DNA from: Arthrobacter sp. AZCC_0090
GTDB taxonomy: Bacteria > Actinomycetota > Actinomycetes > Actinomycetales > Micrococcaceae
Assembly (NCBI RefSeq): GCF_014207375.1
Contig: NZ_JACHEE010000005.1
Coordinates: forward strand, 248,001 to 312,000
Length of the DNA stretch: 64,000 nt
Reading direction: 5' to 3'
The position numbers and the translations under genes were made by a program. Shown here piece after piece: positions 41,650 through 49,763 of this stretch. The notes beneath the pieces were generated by a model. That model saw nothing but the letters and a program-made list of their open reading frames with translations. It did no database searches and was not told the DNA's origin. Position 1 is the stretch's first letter. Every line of letters begins with the position of its first letter.

Positions 41650-43992
41650 GTGAATGCAACTGAATCGATGATCTCCCTGCTGGGCGGGAGCCCGGACCCG
41701 GAGCAGTTGCGACATGTCCGAACCATTCCTGCACGCCAGGCAATCCATGAGGCATGGCCGGGCTGGGCCCATCCCGATATCGTTGCCGCCTACGGAACCT
41801 TGGGCATCCACGAACCGTACCGCCACCAGATCGAAGCAGCCGAGCTCGCCCATTCCGGCCAACACGTGGTCATTGCCACGGGCACTGCCTCCGGGAAGTC
41901 CCTTGCCTATCAGTTGCCTGCCCTCGACGCGATCCATCGTTCCGAGTTGCGTGTGCTGTCCGAACCGGGCAAGATCCATGACGACGGCGCAGTCACCTTG
42001 TACCTCGCCCCCACCAAAGCCCTTGCCGCCGACCAACTGGCAGCGATCCGCTCACTCAAGCTCCCGACGGTCCGGGCCGAAACGTATGACGGCGATACCG
42101 ACCAATCGCAGCGCCGCTGGATCCGCGACCACGCCAACTTCATCCTGGCCAACCCGGACATGCTGCACTTCGGGATCCTGCCCAACCACACGTGGTGGGC
42201 CCGCTTCTTCCGCCGGCTGCGGTACGTCATCGTGGATGAGGCTCATAGCTACCGTGGAGTGTTCGGGTCTCACGTCGCCAACCTCATGCGAAGGCTCCGG
42301 CGGATCTGCGCATACTACGGTGCCGGCACCTCCTTTCCTGAACCGGTGTTCATTGCGGCGTCCGCTACGGCTTCGGACCCTGGTACGTCCTTTGCCCGGC
42401 TCATCGGCACTCCCGTCCGAGAAGTTTCCGAGGACTGTTCACCGCATGGCTCAACCACGGTGGCTTTTTGGGAGCCTGCCCTGACCGAGTTGAAGGGCGA
42501 AAACGGGGCAAAAGCCCGCAGGACCGCCTTAGCCGAGACCGCGGACATGCTGGCCAACCTGGTGTCCTCCCGTGTCCGGACCATCGCCTTCATCAAATCC
42601 AGGCGTGGCGCAGAGACAATTTCGTCCATCACCAAGCGCCTCCTCGACGAGGTAGACCCCAGCCTGCCCCAGCGGGTTGCTGCGTACCGCTCGGGCTATC
42701 TCCCCGAGGAGAGACGCGCCTTGGAGAAGGCCCTGCGCTCGGGCGAACTGCTAGGAGTTTCCAGCACGTCCGCGTTGGAGTTGGGAATCGACATTTCCGG
42801 ACTGGACGCGGTGTTAGTAGCCGGCTGGCCGGGGACCAGGGCCTCCCTGTTCCAACAGATCGGACGAGCGGGCCGCGCGGGCCAAGACGCCATCGCTGCA
42901 TTCGTGGCCAGCGACGATCCCCTCGACACCTACCTCGTCAACCATCCGGAGGCCATCTTTGATGTGTCGGTCGAGGCCACCGTCTTCGACCCCGGGAACC
43001 CCTACGTACTGGGCCCCCACTTGTGCGCAGCGGCTGCCGAGCTCCCCATCGGGGTGGCGGAACTTGGCCTGTTTGGACCAACGTCCGAGCCGCTGCTGAA
43101 TCAGCTGGTGGAGCAGGGGTACCTGAGGAAACGGCCCGCAGGTTGGTTCTGGACCCACCCCGAGAGCGCCGCGGCCATGGTCAACCTTCGCGCAGACGGC
43201 GGCGGCCCCGTGAGCATCGTGGACTCCGAGACTGGCTCCCTGTTGGGCACCATGGATTCGCCCCAGACGCACTACCAGGCCCACACCGGCGCCATCTATG
43301 TGCACCAGGGAGACAGCTACCTGGTTGAAGAACTAAACGAAGAAGACCATTGCGTGATGGTTCGGAGAACCAACCCGGACTACTACACAACAGCCCGGGA
43401 CGTAACGCAGATCGAGGTCCTCCAGACTCTCCGGACCATGGAATGGGGTGACATCGCGGTCCACTTCGGGGAAGTGAAAGTAACAACACAGGTGGTTTCC
43501 TTCCAACGTAAGGCACTGATTTCCAATGAGGTCTTAGGAGAGGAGCCGCTGGAACTCGGGGCCAGGGATCTCTTCACCAAGGCAGTCTGGTTTGTGGTCC
43601 ACAACCGCTCTCTGACAAGCGCGGGCCTTATCGAGGCACAGTTCCCGGGTGCGCTTCACGCAGCTGAGCATGCCGCCATCGGCCTTCTTCCCTTGGTGGC
43701 TTCAAGTGACCGTTGGGACATCGGTGGTGTCTCAACAGCGCTTCACGCCGATACCGGGGTTCCCACGATCTTTGTCTACGACGGCCATCCAGGCGGTGCT
43801 GGATTTGCCGAGCGTGGCTTTGAGAAAGCCAAAGTGTGGTTGACCGCCACAAGGGACGCCATCAAAGCATGCGAGTGTGAGAACGGCTGCCCTTCCTGTG
43901 TCCAGTCCCCCAAATGTGGCAACAAGAACAACCCCCTAGACAAGGACGCCGCAGTCACCTTGATCGACGTGCTCCTGCGGGATGCAGTCTAG
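41650..43992 (+). CDS. DEAD/DEAH box helicase with DUF1998 (MrfA/YprA-like)
   Basis: 780 residues. Helicase motif I is IATGTASGKSLAYQLPAL, motif II is YVIVDEAHSYRGVFGSH, motif VI is QIGRAGRAGQD. The C-terminal DUF1998 zinc site has CECENGCPSCVQSPKCGN, four Cys that bind metal. Bacillus MrfA repairs mitomycin C damage; mycobacterial Rv3649 is the positional equivalent. The GTG start is preceded by CAGAAT at six bases. The protein is full length for the family. Confidence 0.93.
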   Translation: MNATESMISLLGGSPDPEQLRHVRTIPARQAIHEAWPGWAHPDIVAAYGTLGIHEPYRHQIEAAELAHSGQHVVIATGTASGKSLAYQLPALDAIHRSELRVLSEPGKIHDDGAVTLYLAPTKALAADQLAAIRSLKLPTVRAETYDGDTDQSQRRWIRDHANFILANPDMLHFGILPNHTWWARFFRRLRYVIVDEAHSYRGVFGSHVANLMRRLRRICAYYGAGTSFPEPVFIAASATASDPGTSFARLIGTPVREVSEDCSPHGSTTVAFWEPALTELKGENGAKARRTALAETADMLANLVSSRVRTIAFIKSRRGAETISSITKRLLDEVDPSLPQRVAAYRSGYLPEERRALEKALRSGELLGVSSTSALELGIDISGLDAVLVAGWPGTRASLFQQIGRAGRAGQDAIAAFVASDDPLDTYLVNHPEAIFDVSVEATVFDPGNPYVLGPHLCAAAAELPIGVAELGLFGPTSEPLLNQLVEQGYLRKRPAGWFWTHPESAAAMVNLRADGGGPVSIVDSETGSLLGTMDSPQTHYQAHTGAIYVHQGDSYLVEELNEEDHCVMVRRTNPDYYTTARDVTQIEVLQTLRTMEWGDIAVHFGEVKVTTQVVSFQRKALISNEVLGEEPLELGARDLFTKAVWFVVHNRSLTSAGLIEAQFPGALHAAEHAAIGLLPLVASSDRWDIGGVSTALHADTGVPTIFVYDGHPGGAGFAERGFEKAKVWLTATRDAIKACECENGCPSCVQSPKCGNKNNPLDKDAAVTLIDVLLRDAV

Positions 43993-44056
43993 CGACCGCC
44001 ACCCGGCTCGCAGTGCCTGCTAGACCCGGTCCAGGGGCAGCTGGCCGGGCAGCCGT

Positions 44057-44542
44057 TTAGGGCGGTGGACCCGCCCTTGAACGCGCGGTTGCGGTCCCGA
44101 AAACCGTGCCGCGAGCCAACTGCGTGCGGACGTCCACGATCTCACCTCCGCTGACCGCGCAGTCCGACAACGACGCTCCATGCCTCGCCGCGGTTTCACT
44201 GGCGACGACGCAAGGATCTCCTGCTGTCAGGACACGGGCCGCATCCGCTCCCGCGAGCGCCGCAAGGTCGGCAGCGGTGGCGGCACGTTGGGCCATCGCT
44301 GCCGCCTGGGCCAGCATAAGTGCTGCTGCCATGCAGATCATGACGACTAGACCCAAGGCAACAGCCATCACGGTCCCCGAGCCACGCTCCCCATCGCTAC
44401 GGATCACATTTGCGCGGGCGATACCAACCCTCACGCCACGCTCCCCATCGCTACGGATCACATTTGTGTTGGCAACCCCAGCCCTCACGCCGCGCTCAGC
44501 CAAGCAGCGACTGGCATTGGCGCGGGCGATACCTGCCCTCAC
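44057..44542 (-). CDS. TadE/TadG-like pilus protein with tandem N-terminal repeats
   Basis: 161 residues. The conserved part starts at ERGSGTVMAVALGLVVMICM (about residues 52-71), a class III pilin-like helix, as in Rv3654c. Before it, residues 1-54 are three copies of an 18-residue unit of the form VRxGIARANVIRSDGERG. The last copy provides the natural start of the domain. The GTG start overlaps the preceding tadE stop, so the repeats are probably translated. It may be a minor pilin or pilus-assembly factor. Confidence 0.82.
   Translation of the reverse strand: MRAGIARANASRCLAERGVRAGVANTNVIRSDGERGVRVGIARANVIRSDGERGSGTVMAVALGLVVMICMAAALMLAQAAAMAQRAATAADLAALAGADAARVLTAGDPCVVASETAARHGASLSDCAVSGGEIVDVRTQLARGTVFGTATARSRAGPPP
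44381..44542 (-). repeat. 54-bp tandem repeat, three copies, in frame
   Basis: Three 54-base units encode the first 54 residues of the TadG-like protein. Copies two and three are most similar (NVIRSDGERG in both); copy one has diverged. Read along the minus strand: 44542-44489, 44488-44435, 44434-44381. Confidence 0.88.
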
Positions 44543-45174
44543 GCCGCTACCTCTTGCGCAGGTTCCGGGAGTCCCAGTCTCGCCACGGCCGCGACTGGCA
44601 CGGCACCGTTGAAGTCAACAACCCCGTCCCCAACATCAGGAAAGGGCAAGGTGGCCACTGATGCCCGTGGCGTCTCGCCCCTGGCCGAAGCCGCAGCGGA
44701 AAGCTTCCATGGGATGAGGGACCCCAGCGGACCCGTCACCGGGGCGGAGACCGTGACCTTGATCCAATCGCCGTCTTCCGAAACAACGGCCGAGGCGGCA
44801 TCCCCTGCCAATCTCCGGACAATCCCTTCCACGGCCGAATTTCCATCACCGCGGGCCAAGGCCCGAGCACCTGCCCTAGCTGCTTCCTCCAAACGCAGCT
44901 GGGTAATTCCGGCCGCGGAACCGGCGAGAAGCAGCGCCAAAAGAAGCAAGACAGCCGGCAGTGCCACGGCGAACTCCGCAGTGACTGCACCTTGGTCCCT
45001 CCCGGAGAGAGCCTGGCTACGACGGCCCTTCCCCGAGCCAGGAAGTTTCTCCTCCGAACGCCCTCCGGTAGAAGGATGCCGCCGCGCGAGCCTGCGCGTC
45101 GCACGGCTCGCAGCCCGTGCCCACGGGCGTATCGAGCTCTCAGCACGACTCTTGGAGAGATCCCTTTCCGTCAT
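44539..45174 (-). CDS. TadE family pilus assembly protein
   Basis: 211 residues. A long Arg/Ser-rich cytoplasmic tail (about 60 residues) precedes the pilin-like helix GAVTAEFAVALPAVLLLLAL. The TAEFA motif is the hallmark of TadE. The rest lies outside the membrane. It is coupled to DUF4244 by an ATGA overlap and to the next gene by GTGA. Equivalent to Rv3655c. Confidence 0.85.
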   Translation of the reverse strand: MTERDLSKSRAESSIRPWARAASRATRRLARRHPSTGGRSEEKLPGSGKGRRSQALSGRDQGAVTAEFAVALPAVLLLLALLLAGSAAGITQLRLEEAARAGARALARGDGNSAVEGIVRRLAGDAASAVVSEDGDWIKVTVSAPVTGPLGSLIPWKLSAAASARGETPRASVATLPFPDVGDGVVDFNGAVPVAAVARLGLPEPAQEVAA

Positions 45175-45515
45175 GGCAGGGCGAGTGCACTACGAATGAG
45201 GTTGAGGAGGAAACCGCGCACTTCCTCGCTTCGAAGAATGACCACCAAAAGTCCGGCGAAGCCCACCGCGGCAAGCGTGGCGATGGCGTACTCGGCTGTG
45301 GCCATCCCAAGCTCGGACCCCATGAGCCGCTTCTTCGACGGTCTGGCTGCAGCAGACCCGTCGTCGGACCGCGCACGGCCCGTTTCACCAGAAGAATGTG
45401 GGCGGGTAGGCGGCCGGCCGGGCTGGTTTCGCTGTGAGGCGGGGAACAGTTCAAGAACCTCGGCATCCGGCCCGGAAGGGGCCGGTTGGACCAGGGTATC
45501 CGCGGTTGCATTCAT
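45171..45515 (-). CDS. DUF4244 protein (Flp pilin-like)
   Basis: 114 residues. The C-terminal pilin helix is MATAEYAIATLAAVGFAGLL followed by VVILRS and RGFLLNLIRSALALP; the TAEYA start and the size fit the actinobacterial pilin encoded in tad operons (Rv3656c). The 60 residues before it are Pro/Arg-rich and longer than usual. AAAGGAA precedes the ATG. A 161-bp gap separates it from tadC and may contain a processing site or promoter. Confidence 0.85.
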   Translation of the reverse strand: MNATADTLVQPAPSGPDAEVLELFPASQRNQPGRPPTRPHSSGETGRARSDDGSAAARPSKKRLMGSELGMATAEYAIATLAAVGFAGLLVVILRSEEVRGFLLNLIRSALALP

Positions 45516-45676
45516 TTCAATTCCTTTCGCTGGAACCGGCTTGGCTGCCGGCCGTACTTCGACTCTCCCGTTGGGGTCTGGTCTTCAAAAGGACCCAACT
45601 CTTCTAAGTGGAAAACTGGCTTCTGACGCCCCATGTGGAGGAAAACTCGATCGACCGCCTCACGCGCCGCTGCCGA

Positions 45677-46324
45677 CTATCCCGCTGAGGGAAGCATGGC
45701 CAACAGCACCGGGACGACTCCGAGACAGATAAAAGCAGGCAAGGAACACAAGCCCAGTGGGACCACGAGTTTCACCCCAAGGGCCGCAGCGCGCTTTTCC
45801 GCAGCCCTGAACTGCTCGCGCCGCAGGCGGGCTGCCTGGGCATAAAGGAGGGCAGAGGATGGCGCGCCCGTCAGGGCCGCGAAGGCGAGGGCATCCTTGA
45901 GCTTGCGTGCTTCAGCGCATTGCTGGCCCGAACTCCGCCACGCGGTCTCCCAGTCCGTTCCGATGTCCAGGGCGGCAACCACAGATCCCAGCGAGCGGCT
46001 GAGCTGCGGGCCCGCGCAGCCAGCGATCAATTCAAGGGACCGTCCAAGTCCCGCCCCAGAATCGAGCATGGCGGCCACCAACTCAAGAATCATGGGCACG
46101 CTACGCAGTCCTTCCTGTCCCTGGGATTTCCCCTTCTGGGATTTCCCGGGCACGTCAGGGGCCCGGCACGCATTAAGGTCCTTCAGCGGGTCAATGCCAT
46201 TGGGTGAGCCGCGAAGCATCCGCAGAGCCGTACGCCGCCGGGTTCTTCCCGGATTTGCCAGCCCCAGGACTACTGCGGAAACCAACACCACAGACACTGC
46301 GATGGCAGGGAAAGCGGAGTCCAT
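45677..46324 (-). CDS. tadC: TadC-type secretion system F domain protein
   Basis: 215 residues. A type II secretion F domain is suggested by PMILELVAAMLDSGAGLGRS and a C-terminal helix KLVVPLGLCSLPAFICLGVV. With TadB it forms the inner-membrane platform of the Flp pilus. The ATG at 46324 overlaps the tadB stop (ATGA). Equivalent to Rv3657c. Confidence 0.86.
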   Translation of the reverse strand: MDSAFPAIAVSVVLVSAVVLGLANPGRTRRRTALRMLRGSPNGIDPLKDLNACRAPDVPGKSQKGKSQGQEGLRSVPMILELVAAMLDSGAGLGRSLELIAGCAGPQLSRSLGSVVAALDIGTDWETAWRSSGQQCAEARKLKDALAFAALTGAPSSALLYAQAARLRREQFRAAEKRAAALGVKLVVPLGLCSLPAFICLGVVPVLLAMLPSAG

Positions 46325-47115
46325 CAGTCGGTGCCCGCCGCCGCGTACACCAATCGCGATGACCAGATCCTGCCCGCCACCGTCAAGACGATCCCAGCCG
46401 CAAGCGCCGCCAAACCGACCCCGTTGGCCAACAAGATCCCCCAAGGGTCTACCCCCAGCACCATGCCCAGTCCCAGCCCGAACACGGGCAACCATGTCAG
46501 AAGACGCACGGTGGCTTTCGGACCGGCCAGCGCAGTCTGCCGGGCATCACCGGCGTCGTCCTCTGCCTCAAGCTGGGAGGCAAACCTGGCAAGCACGTCC
46601 GCCAACGGACAACCACTTGCCTCGGCGACGTCCAAGCAGGCAGCAAGTTCTCCCCAGATTCGCCGTTCTGCGGGATTTCCACCAGCAAGATCCTTCGCTG
46701 CCGACATTCTGATGGCTTCGGCGACGGATGCCCCAATCATCGAGGCCGCCCGCGCAGCCGCAAGAACGCGAAGAGACCCGGAAGACAGCCGGGGGAATCC
46801 CGAAGCTTTCCTGTGCGCCTTGGGTACCCCGGCGTCGCTCGAACCATCGCCCTGGTCCTTGTCCGCGTGTACCATGCACAGTTCCTCCCAAAGCCTCGAC
46901 GGCGACCGGCCGCCTCGGAGGAGTGCAGCCAGTTGCTGCACGAGCACCGTGAGCGGCAACGCGTCCACGCGGGCGCGTCTCCGCAGCTTGCCTGGGATAG
47001 CCGGGGCTGACAGAGCGGGCGCGAGAGCGCGCACCACTCGCTTGCCGCGTCGCCGGGACGGTTGGAATGTCACCCACACAGCGGCTGCCAGGACGAACAG
47101 CAGAAGTCCGGTCAC
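46324..47115 (-). CDS. tadB: TadB-type secretion system F domain protein
   Basis: 263 residues. It begins with a membrane helix (LLLFVLAAAVWVTF) and has VLVQQLAALLRGGRSPSRLW and LAACLDVAEASGCPLADVLA, then two closing helices. The GTG start at 47115 overlaps the tadA stop. Membrane platform protein of the pilus system. Equivalent to Rv3658c. Confidence 0.87.
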   Translation of the reverse strand: MTGLLLFVLAAAVWVTFQPSRRRGKRVVRALAPALSAPAIPGKLRRRARVDALPLTVLVQQLAALLRGGRSPSRLWEELCMVHADKDQGDGSSDAGVPKAHRKASGFPRLSSGSLRVLAAARAASMIGASVAEAIRMSAAKDLAGGNPAERRIWGELAACLDVAEASGCPLADVLARFASQLEAEDDAGDARQTALAGPKATVRLLTWLPVFGLGLGMVLGVDPWGILLANGVGLAALAAGIVLTVAGRIWSSRLVYAAAGTD

Positions 47116-48392
47116 GCGACAGCTCCAAGATGATCCGAACCGGCAATCCATCCCTGCGGCTCGAGCAATTCGGACGTAGCCTGTGGCTCGCGCAAGATCC
47201 CCGGGTCAAGCTCAAGGCGGCGTGCAAGCTCCCTCCACGCAGGACCGGCAACAGCGTCGCCTGCGTGCAGCTCTACAGCGGGCACTACGGCTTGGCCTGT
47301 CGCGTCATCCGCCAATAGTCCGATGCACGAAACCCTCCTTCCGGAGAGAGTCCGCTCGACATGTACCACTGCGTCCAAAGCTGTTGAAAGTTGCAGGCGG
47401 ACGGCTTCCCTGCTCAGCCCTGCAAGCGCGCCCAAGGCCACTAGCCTGGCAGGAACAGCGGCGGCAGTGTTTGCATGGATCGTGCCGCCCCCACCTGTAT
47501 GGCCGGTATTAAGTGCGGTCAGCAGTTCACGGACCTCGGCTCCGCGGCATTCGCCCACGACGAGCCGGTCCGGCCGCATCCGCAGCGCCTGCCGGACAAG
47601 TTCGCCGAGGTCCAGCGCGCCGCCACCTTCAAGATTTCCGTGTCTGGACTCAAGGGACACGACGTGCGGGTGTACCGGGTTCAGCTCCGAGGCGTCTTCA
47701 ATCAGTACAAGGCGCTCATGGGGATTGCTCAGCCCGAGCATCGTGGACAGCAAGGTGGTCTTTCCGGAACCGGTGGCACCGCTGATCAGGAAGCTCAGCC
47801 TGCGGTCAACCATCGCCTGCAGCACATGCTGTACAGGTGGTCCAAACATTCCGCCGGCGCGGAGCTCGTCCATGGAGAACACTTCCTCACGCCGGATCCG
47901 CACTGACAACAACGTTCCCGCGGTGGAAATCGGCGGGAGCACCGCGTGCACCCGGTAGCCGCCGTCAAGCCGGACATCGACGCACGGTGAGCCGTCGTCC
48001 AAGCGGCGTCCGCCCGCTGCCACAAGTCGGGAGGCCAGGGCACGGATTTGAGGTTCGCCGTCGAAGTGGAGCTGGGCTCTTTCCAGCCCTTTGCCGCGGT
48101 CGAACCAGACGGAGTCCGGGCCGTTCACGAAGATGTCCGTCACCGAAGCATCCCGTGCAAGTTGTTGGAGAGGTCCCAGCCCACTCAGTTCGGCGCTGAT
48201 TGATTCGACGGCCGCGAGCGCGCCAGCGGTTCCGAGCAGCCGGCCCGTGGCGTGGACGGCGGCGGCCACCCGTGACGGAGTGACAGGTCCGGCGTCGGAC
48301 ATGACGGTTTCCCTGACGGTTTCAAGGAGCGCGGCGTCCAAGCGCTGGGCCCGACGTCGGCGGCCGCCGGTTGGGAATCCGGGCGTACTCAT
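47112..48392 (-). CDS. tadA: TadA/CpaF family secretion ATPase
   Basis: 426 residues. Walker A is FLISGATGSGKTTLLSTML; Walker B/Asp box is RLVLIEDASELNPVHP; His box GHTGGGGTIHANTAAAVPAR. It powers pilus assembly. Equivalent to Rv3659c. The ATG overlaps the ssd stop as ATGA. Confidence 0.95.
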   Translation of the reverse strand: MSTPGFPTGGRRRRAQRLDAALLETVRETVMSDAGPVTPSRVAAAVHATGRLLGTAGALAAVESISAELSGLGPLQQLARDASVTDIFVNGPDSVWFDRGKGLERAQLHFDGEPQIRALASRLVAAGGRRLDDGSPCVDVRLDGGYRVHAVLPPISTAGTLLSVRIRREEVFSMDELRAGGMFGPPVQHVLQAMVDRRLSFLISGATGSGKTTLLSTMLGLSNPHERLVLIEDASELNPVHPHVVSLESRHGNLEGGGALDLGELVRQALRMRPDRLVVGECRGAEVRELLTALNTGHTGGGGTIHANTAAAVPARLVALGALAGLSREAVRLQLSTALDAVVHVERTLSGRRVSCIGLLADDATGQAVVPAVELHAGDAVAGPAWRELARRLELDPGILREPQATSELLEPQGWIAGSDHLGAVA

Positions 48393-49555
48393 GCTGCTGC
48401 GTGGTCGAGTAGTTGAAGGACGGATCCCGCAAAGCGACGCACAGCTTTGCGTTTACCGAATTCCAGGAGGCGTCCAAGCTCAGCGGCCCCAGTGGTTCCG
48501 CGAAGCTCGGGCAGAACACCGTGGAGGGGTAGGCCAAGCGATTCGGCAATGAGCGGTCCATCCACTGCGGAACTGGTGTTCCCGCGGACCACAAGTGCTG
48601 TGTCCACGGCGGGTAGCTCTTGGAGAAGCCGGGCCGCGGCGACGGCCGCTCGAAGCTGCGCCGGTGCTACCAGGAGGATCCTGTCGCAGTCCCATCCGAA
48701 GCTGCTCAGCGATTCCGTTCCGCGGCCAATATCGACAATGACCAACTCAAAACCCCGTCTGGCCGCATCCAGAACAGCTGCCACTGCACCAGCCCCGACA
48801 TCCAGGGGATGGTCGCGGCCGCCCGGCCAGGACAGAAAAGAGAATCCGCCCGCTACGGGCAGTGAGTCGCTTAGCTGCGCGGGACCGATGCTGCCACTGG
48901 CGCCGGCAAAATCGGGCCAGCGCAGCCCAGGCGCGCCTTCAGCAGCAAGGCAAAGCTCCAGGCCGCCTCCCCGGGGGTCACCGTCAACCAACAGGGTCCG
49001 CACCCCGTGGCCGGCCGCTTCCTGGGCCAGCCAGACTGCGACCGTCGAGGCGCCCGCACCACCGCATCCGCCTGTCACTCCGAGCACCATGCCACCGGGT
49101 TCAGGGGCGTGGGAACGGCTGAGGTGCTCCGCCAGCCATGCCGCGGCCTCCGGCAATACGGCGACGCGTTCGGCCCCCAATGCCGCTCCTAACTGCCACA
49201 AAGAGTCCCCTTCACCGTTGAGTCCTAGCAAAACGGAAGGTGCACGACGGCGGGGCGGTAGTTCGCGGATATCGCTACCGAGAAGCACCGTCCCCGCGGA
49301 GTCCCATACCGACAAGGCCTCAGACGAATCGACCGCTGTCCGAAGACTGGCACCGACAGCGGCTGCGATCCTTTCCGTCTCAGCCTGCAGCCGGCTATTG
49401 CCCGTCACTAACAGGACTTCGCCGGAATCGACAGGAAGCCACGACTCGCCCGGCACCGGACCGAGATCCGGTCCGCTGCCGGCCCTGTCGGCGCCGCCCT
49501 TGCCACCGACAGCGCCGCCACCGTCATCGCGCTGTTGGAGATGTTGCCCGCTCAT
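48389..49555 (-). CDS. ssd: Septum site-determining protein Ssd (CpaE/MinD-like)
   Basis: 388 residues. The N-terminal 120 residues form a receiver-like part (VLLVTGNSRLQAETERIAAA); the rest is a MinD/ParA-like domain with a deviant Walker A, VTGGCGGAGASTVAVWLAQE, and LLVDGDPRGGGLEL. In mycobacteria Ssd (Rv3660c) influences septum formation and starts the tad operon, as here; it may localise the pilus machine. The ATG at 49555 is chosen because longer in-frame starts run into the repeat region. Confidence 0.89.
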   Translation of the reverse strand: MSGQHLQQRDDGGGAVGGKGGADRAGSGPDLGPVPGESWLPVDSGEVLLVTGNSRLQAETERIAAAVGASLRTAVDSSEALSVWDSAGTVLLGSDIRELPPRRRAPSVLLGLNGEGDSLWQLGAALGAERVAVLPEAAAWLAEHLSRSHAPEPGGMVLGVTGGCGGAGASTVAVWLAQEAAGHGVRTLLVDGDPRGGGLELCLAAEGAPGLRWPDFAGASGSIGPAQLSDSLPVAGGFSFLSWPGGRDHPLDVGAGAVAAVLDAARRGFELVIVDIGRGTESLSSFGWDCDRILLVAPAQLRAAVAAARLLQELPAVDTALVVRGNTSSAVDGPLIAESLGLPLHGVLPELRGTTGAAELGRLLEFGKRKAVRRFAGSVLQLLDHAAA

Positions 49556-49650
49556 GAAGCCACTGTCCCCGGTTTCCCGGGAGCATTGAAGAACTCTCTT
49601 TGCGTATGTGGACAAGCAACCGCAAAAGGCCCTGTGGAGGAGGAGTCCGC

Positions 49651-49723
49651 AATGCGGACGGCAGCAATGCGACGCAGCATTGCGGACGGCAGCATTGCGC
49701 ACCAAAGCATTGCGGACGGCAGT
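49651..49723 (+). repeat. Imperfect 15-bp repeats upstream of the polymerase gene
   Basis: Five units of the form ATTGCGGACGGCAGC, at 49651, 49666 (13 bases), 49679, 49694 and 49709. They lie in the region between divergent ssd and polymerase genes. Confidence 0.75.
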
Positions 49724-49763
49724 TGTCCGCGAAGTGCAAGTTTCAGCGGAACCGCAAGGCAGA

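Noticed and set aside
41500..42036. Minus-strand Asp/Ala-repeat protein over the 21-bp repeats
   Set aside because: It overlaps the helicase N terminus and the GNAT end in antisense, and its repeats arise only from the 21-bp tandem repeat.
45516..45676. A missing pilin gene between tadC and the DUF4244 gene
   Set aside because: I searched the 161-bp gap for a small pilin frame with a TAEY-like motif and found none; it holds only a weak hairpin (GTTGGGTC/GACCCCAAC on the minus strand, about 45570-45602).
48447..49589. A 380-residue plus-strand frame opposite ssd
   Set aside because: Pro/Ser/Ala-rich antisense product with no recognisable domain; ssd fits the operon on the minus strand.
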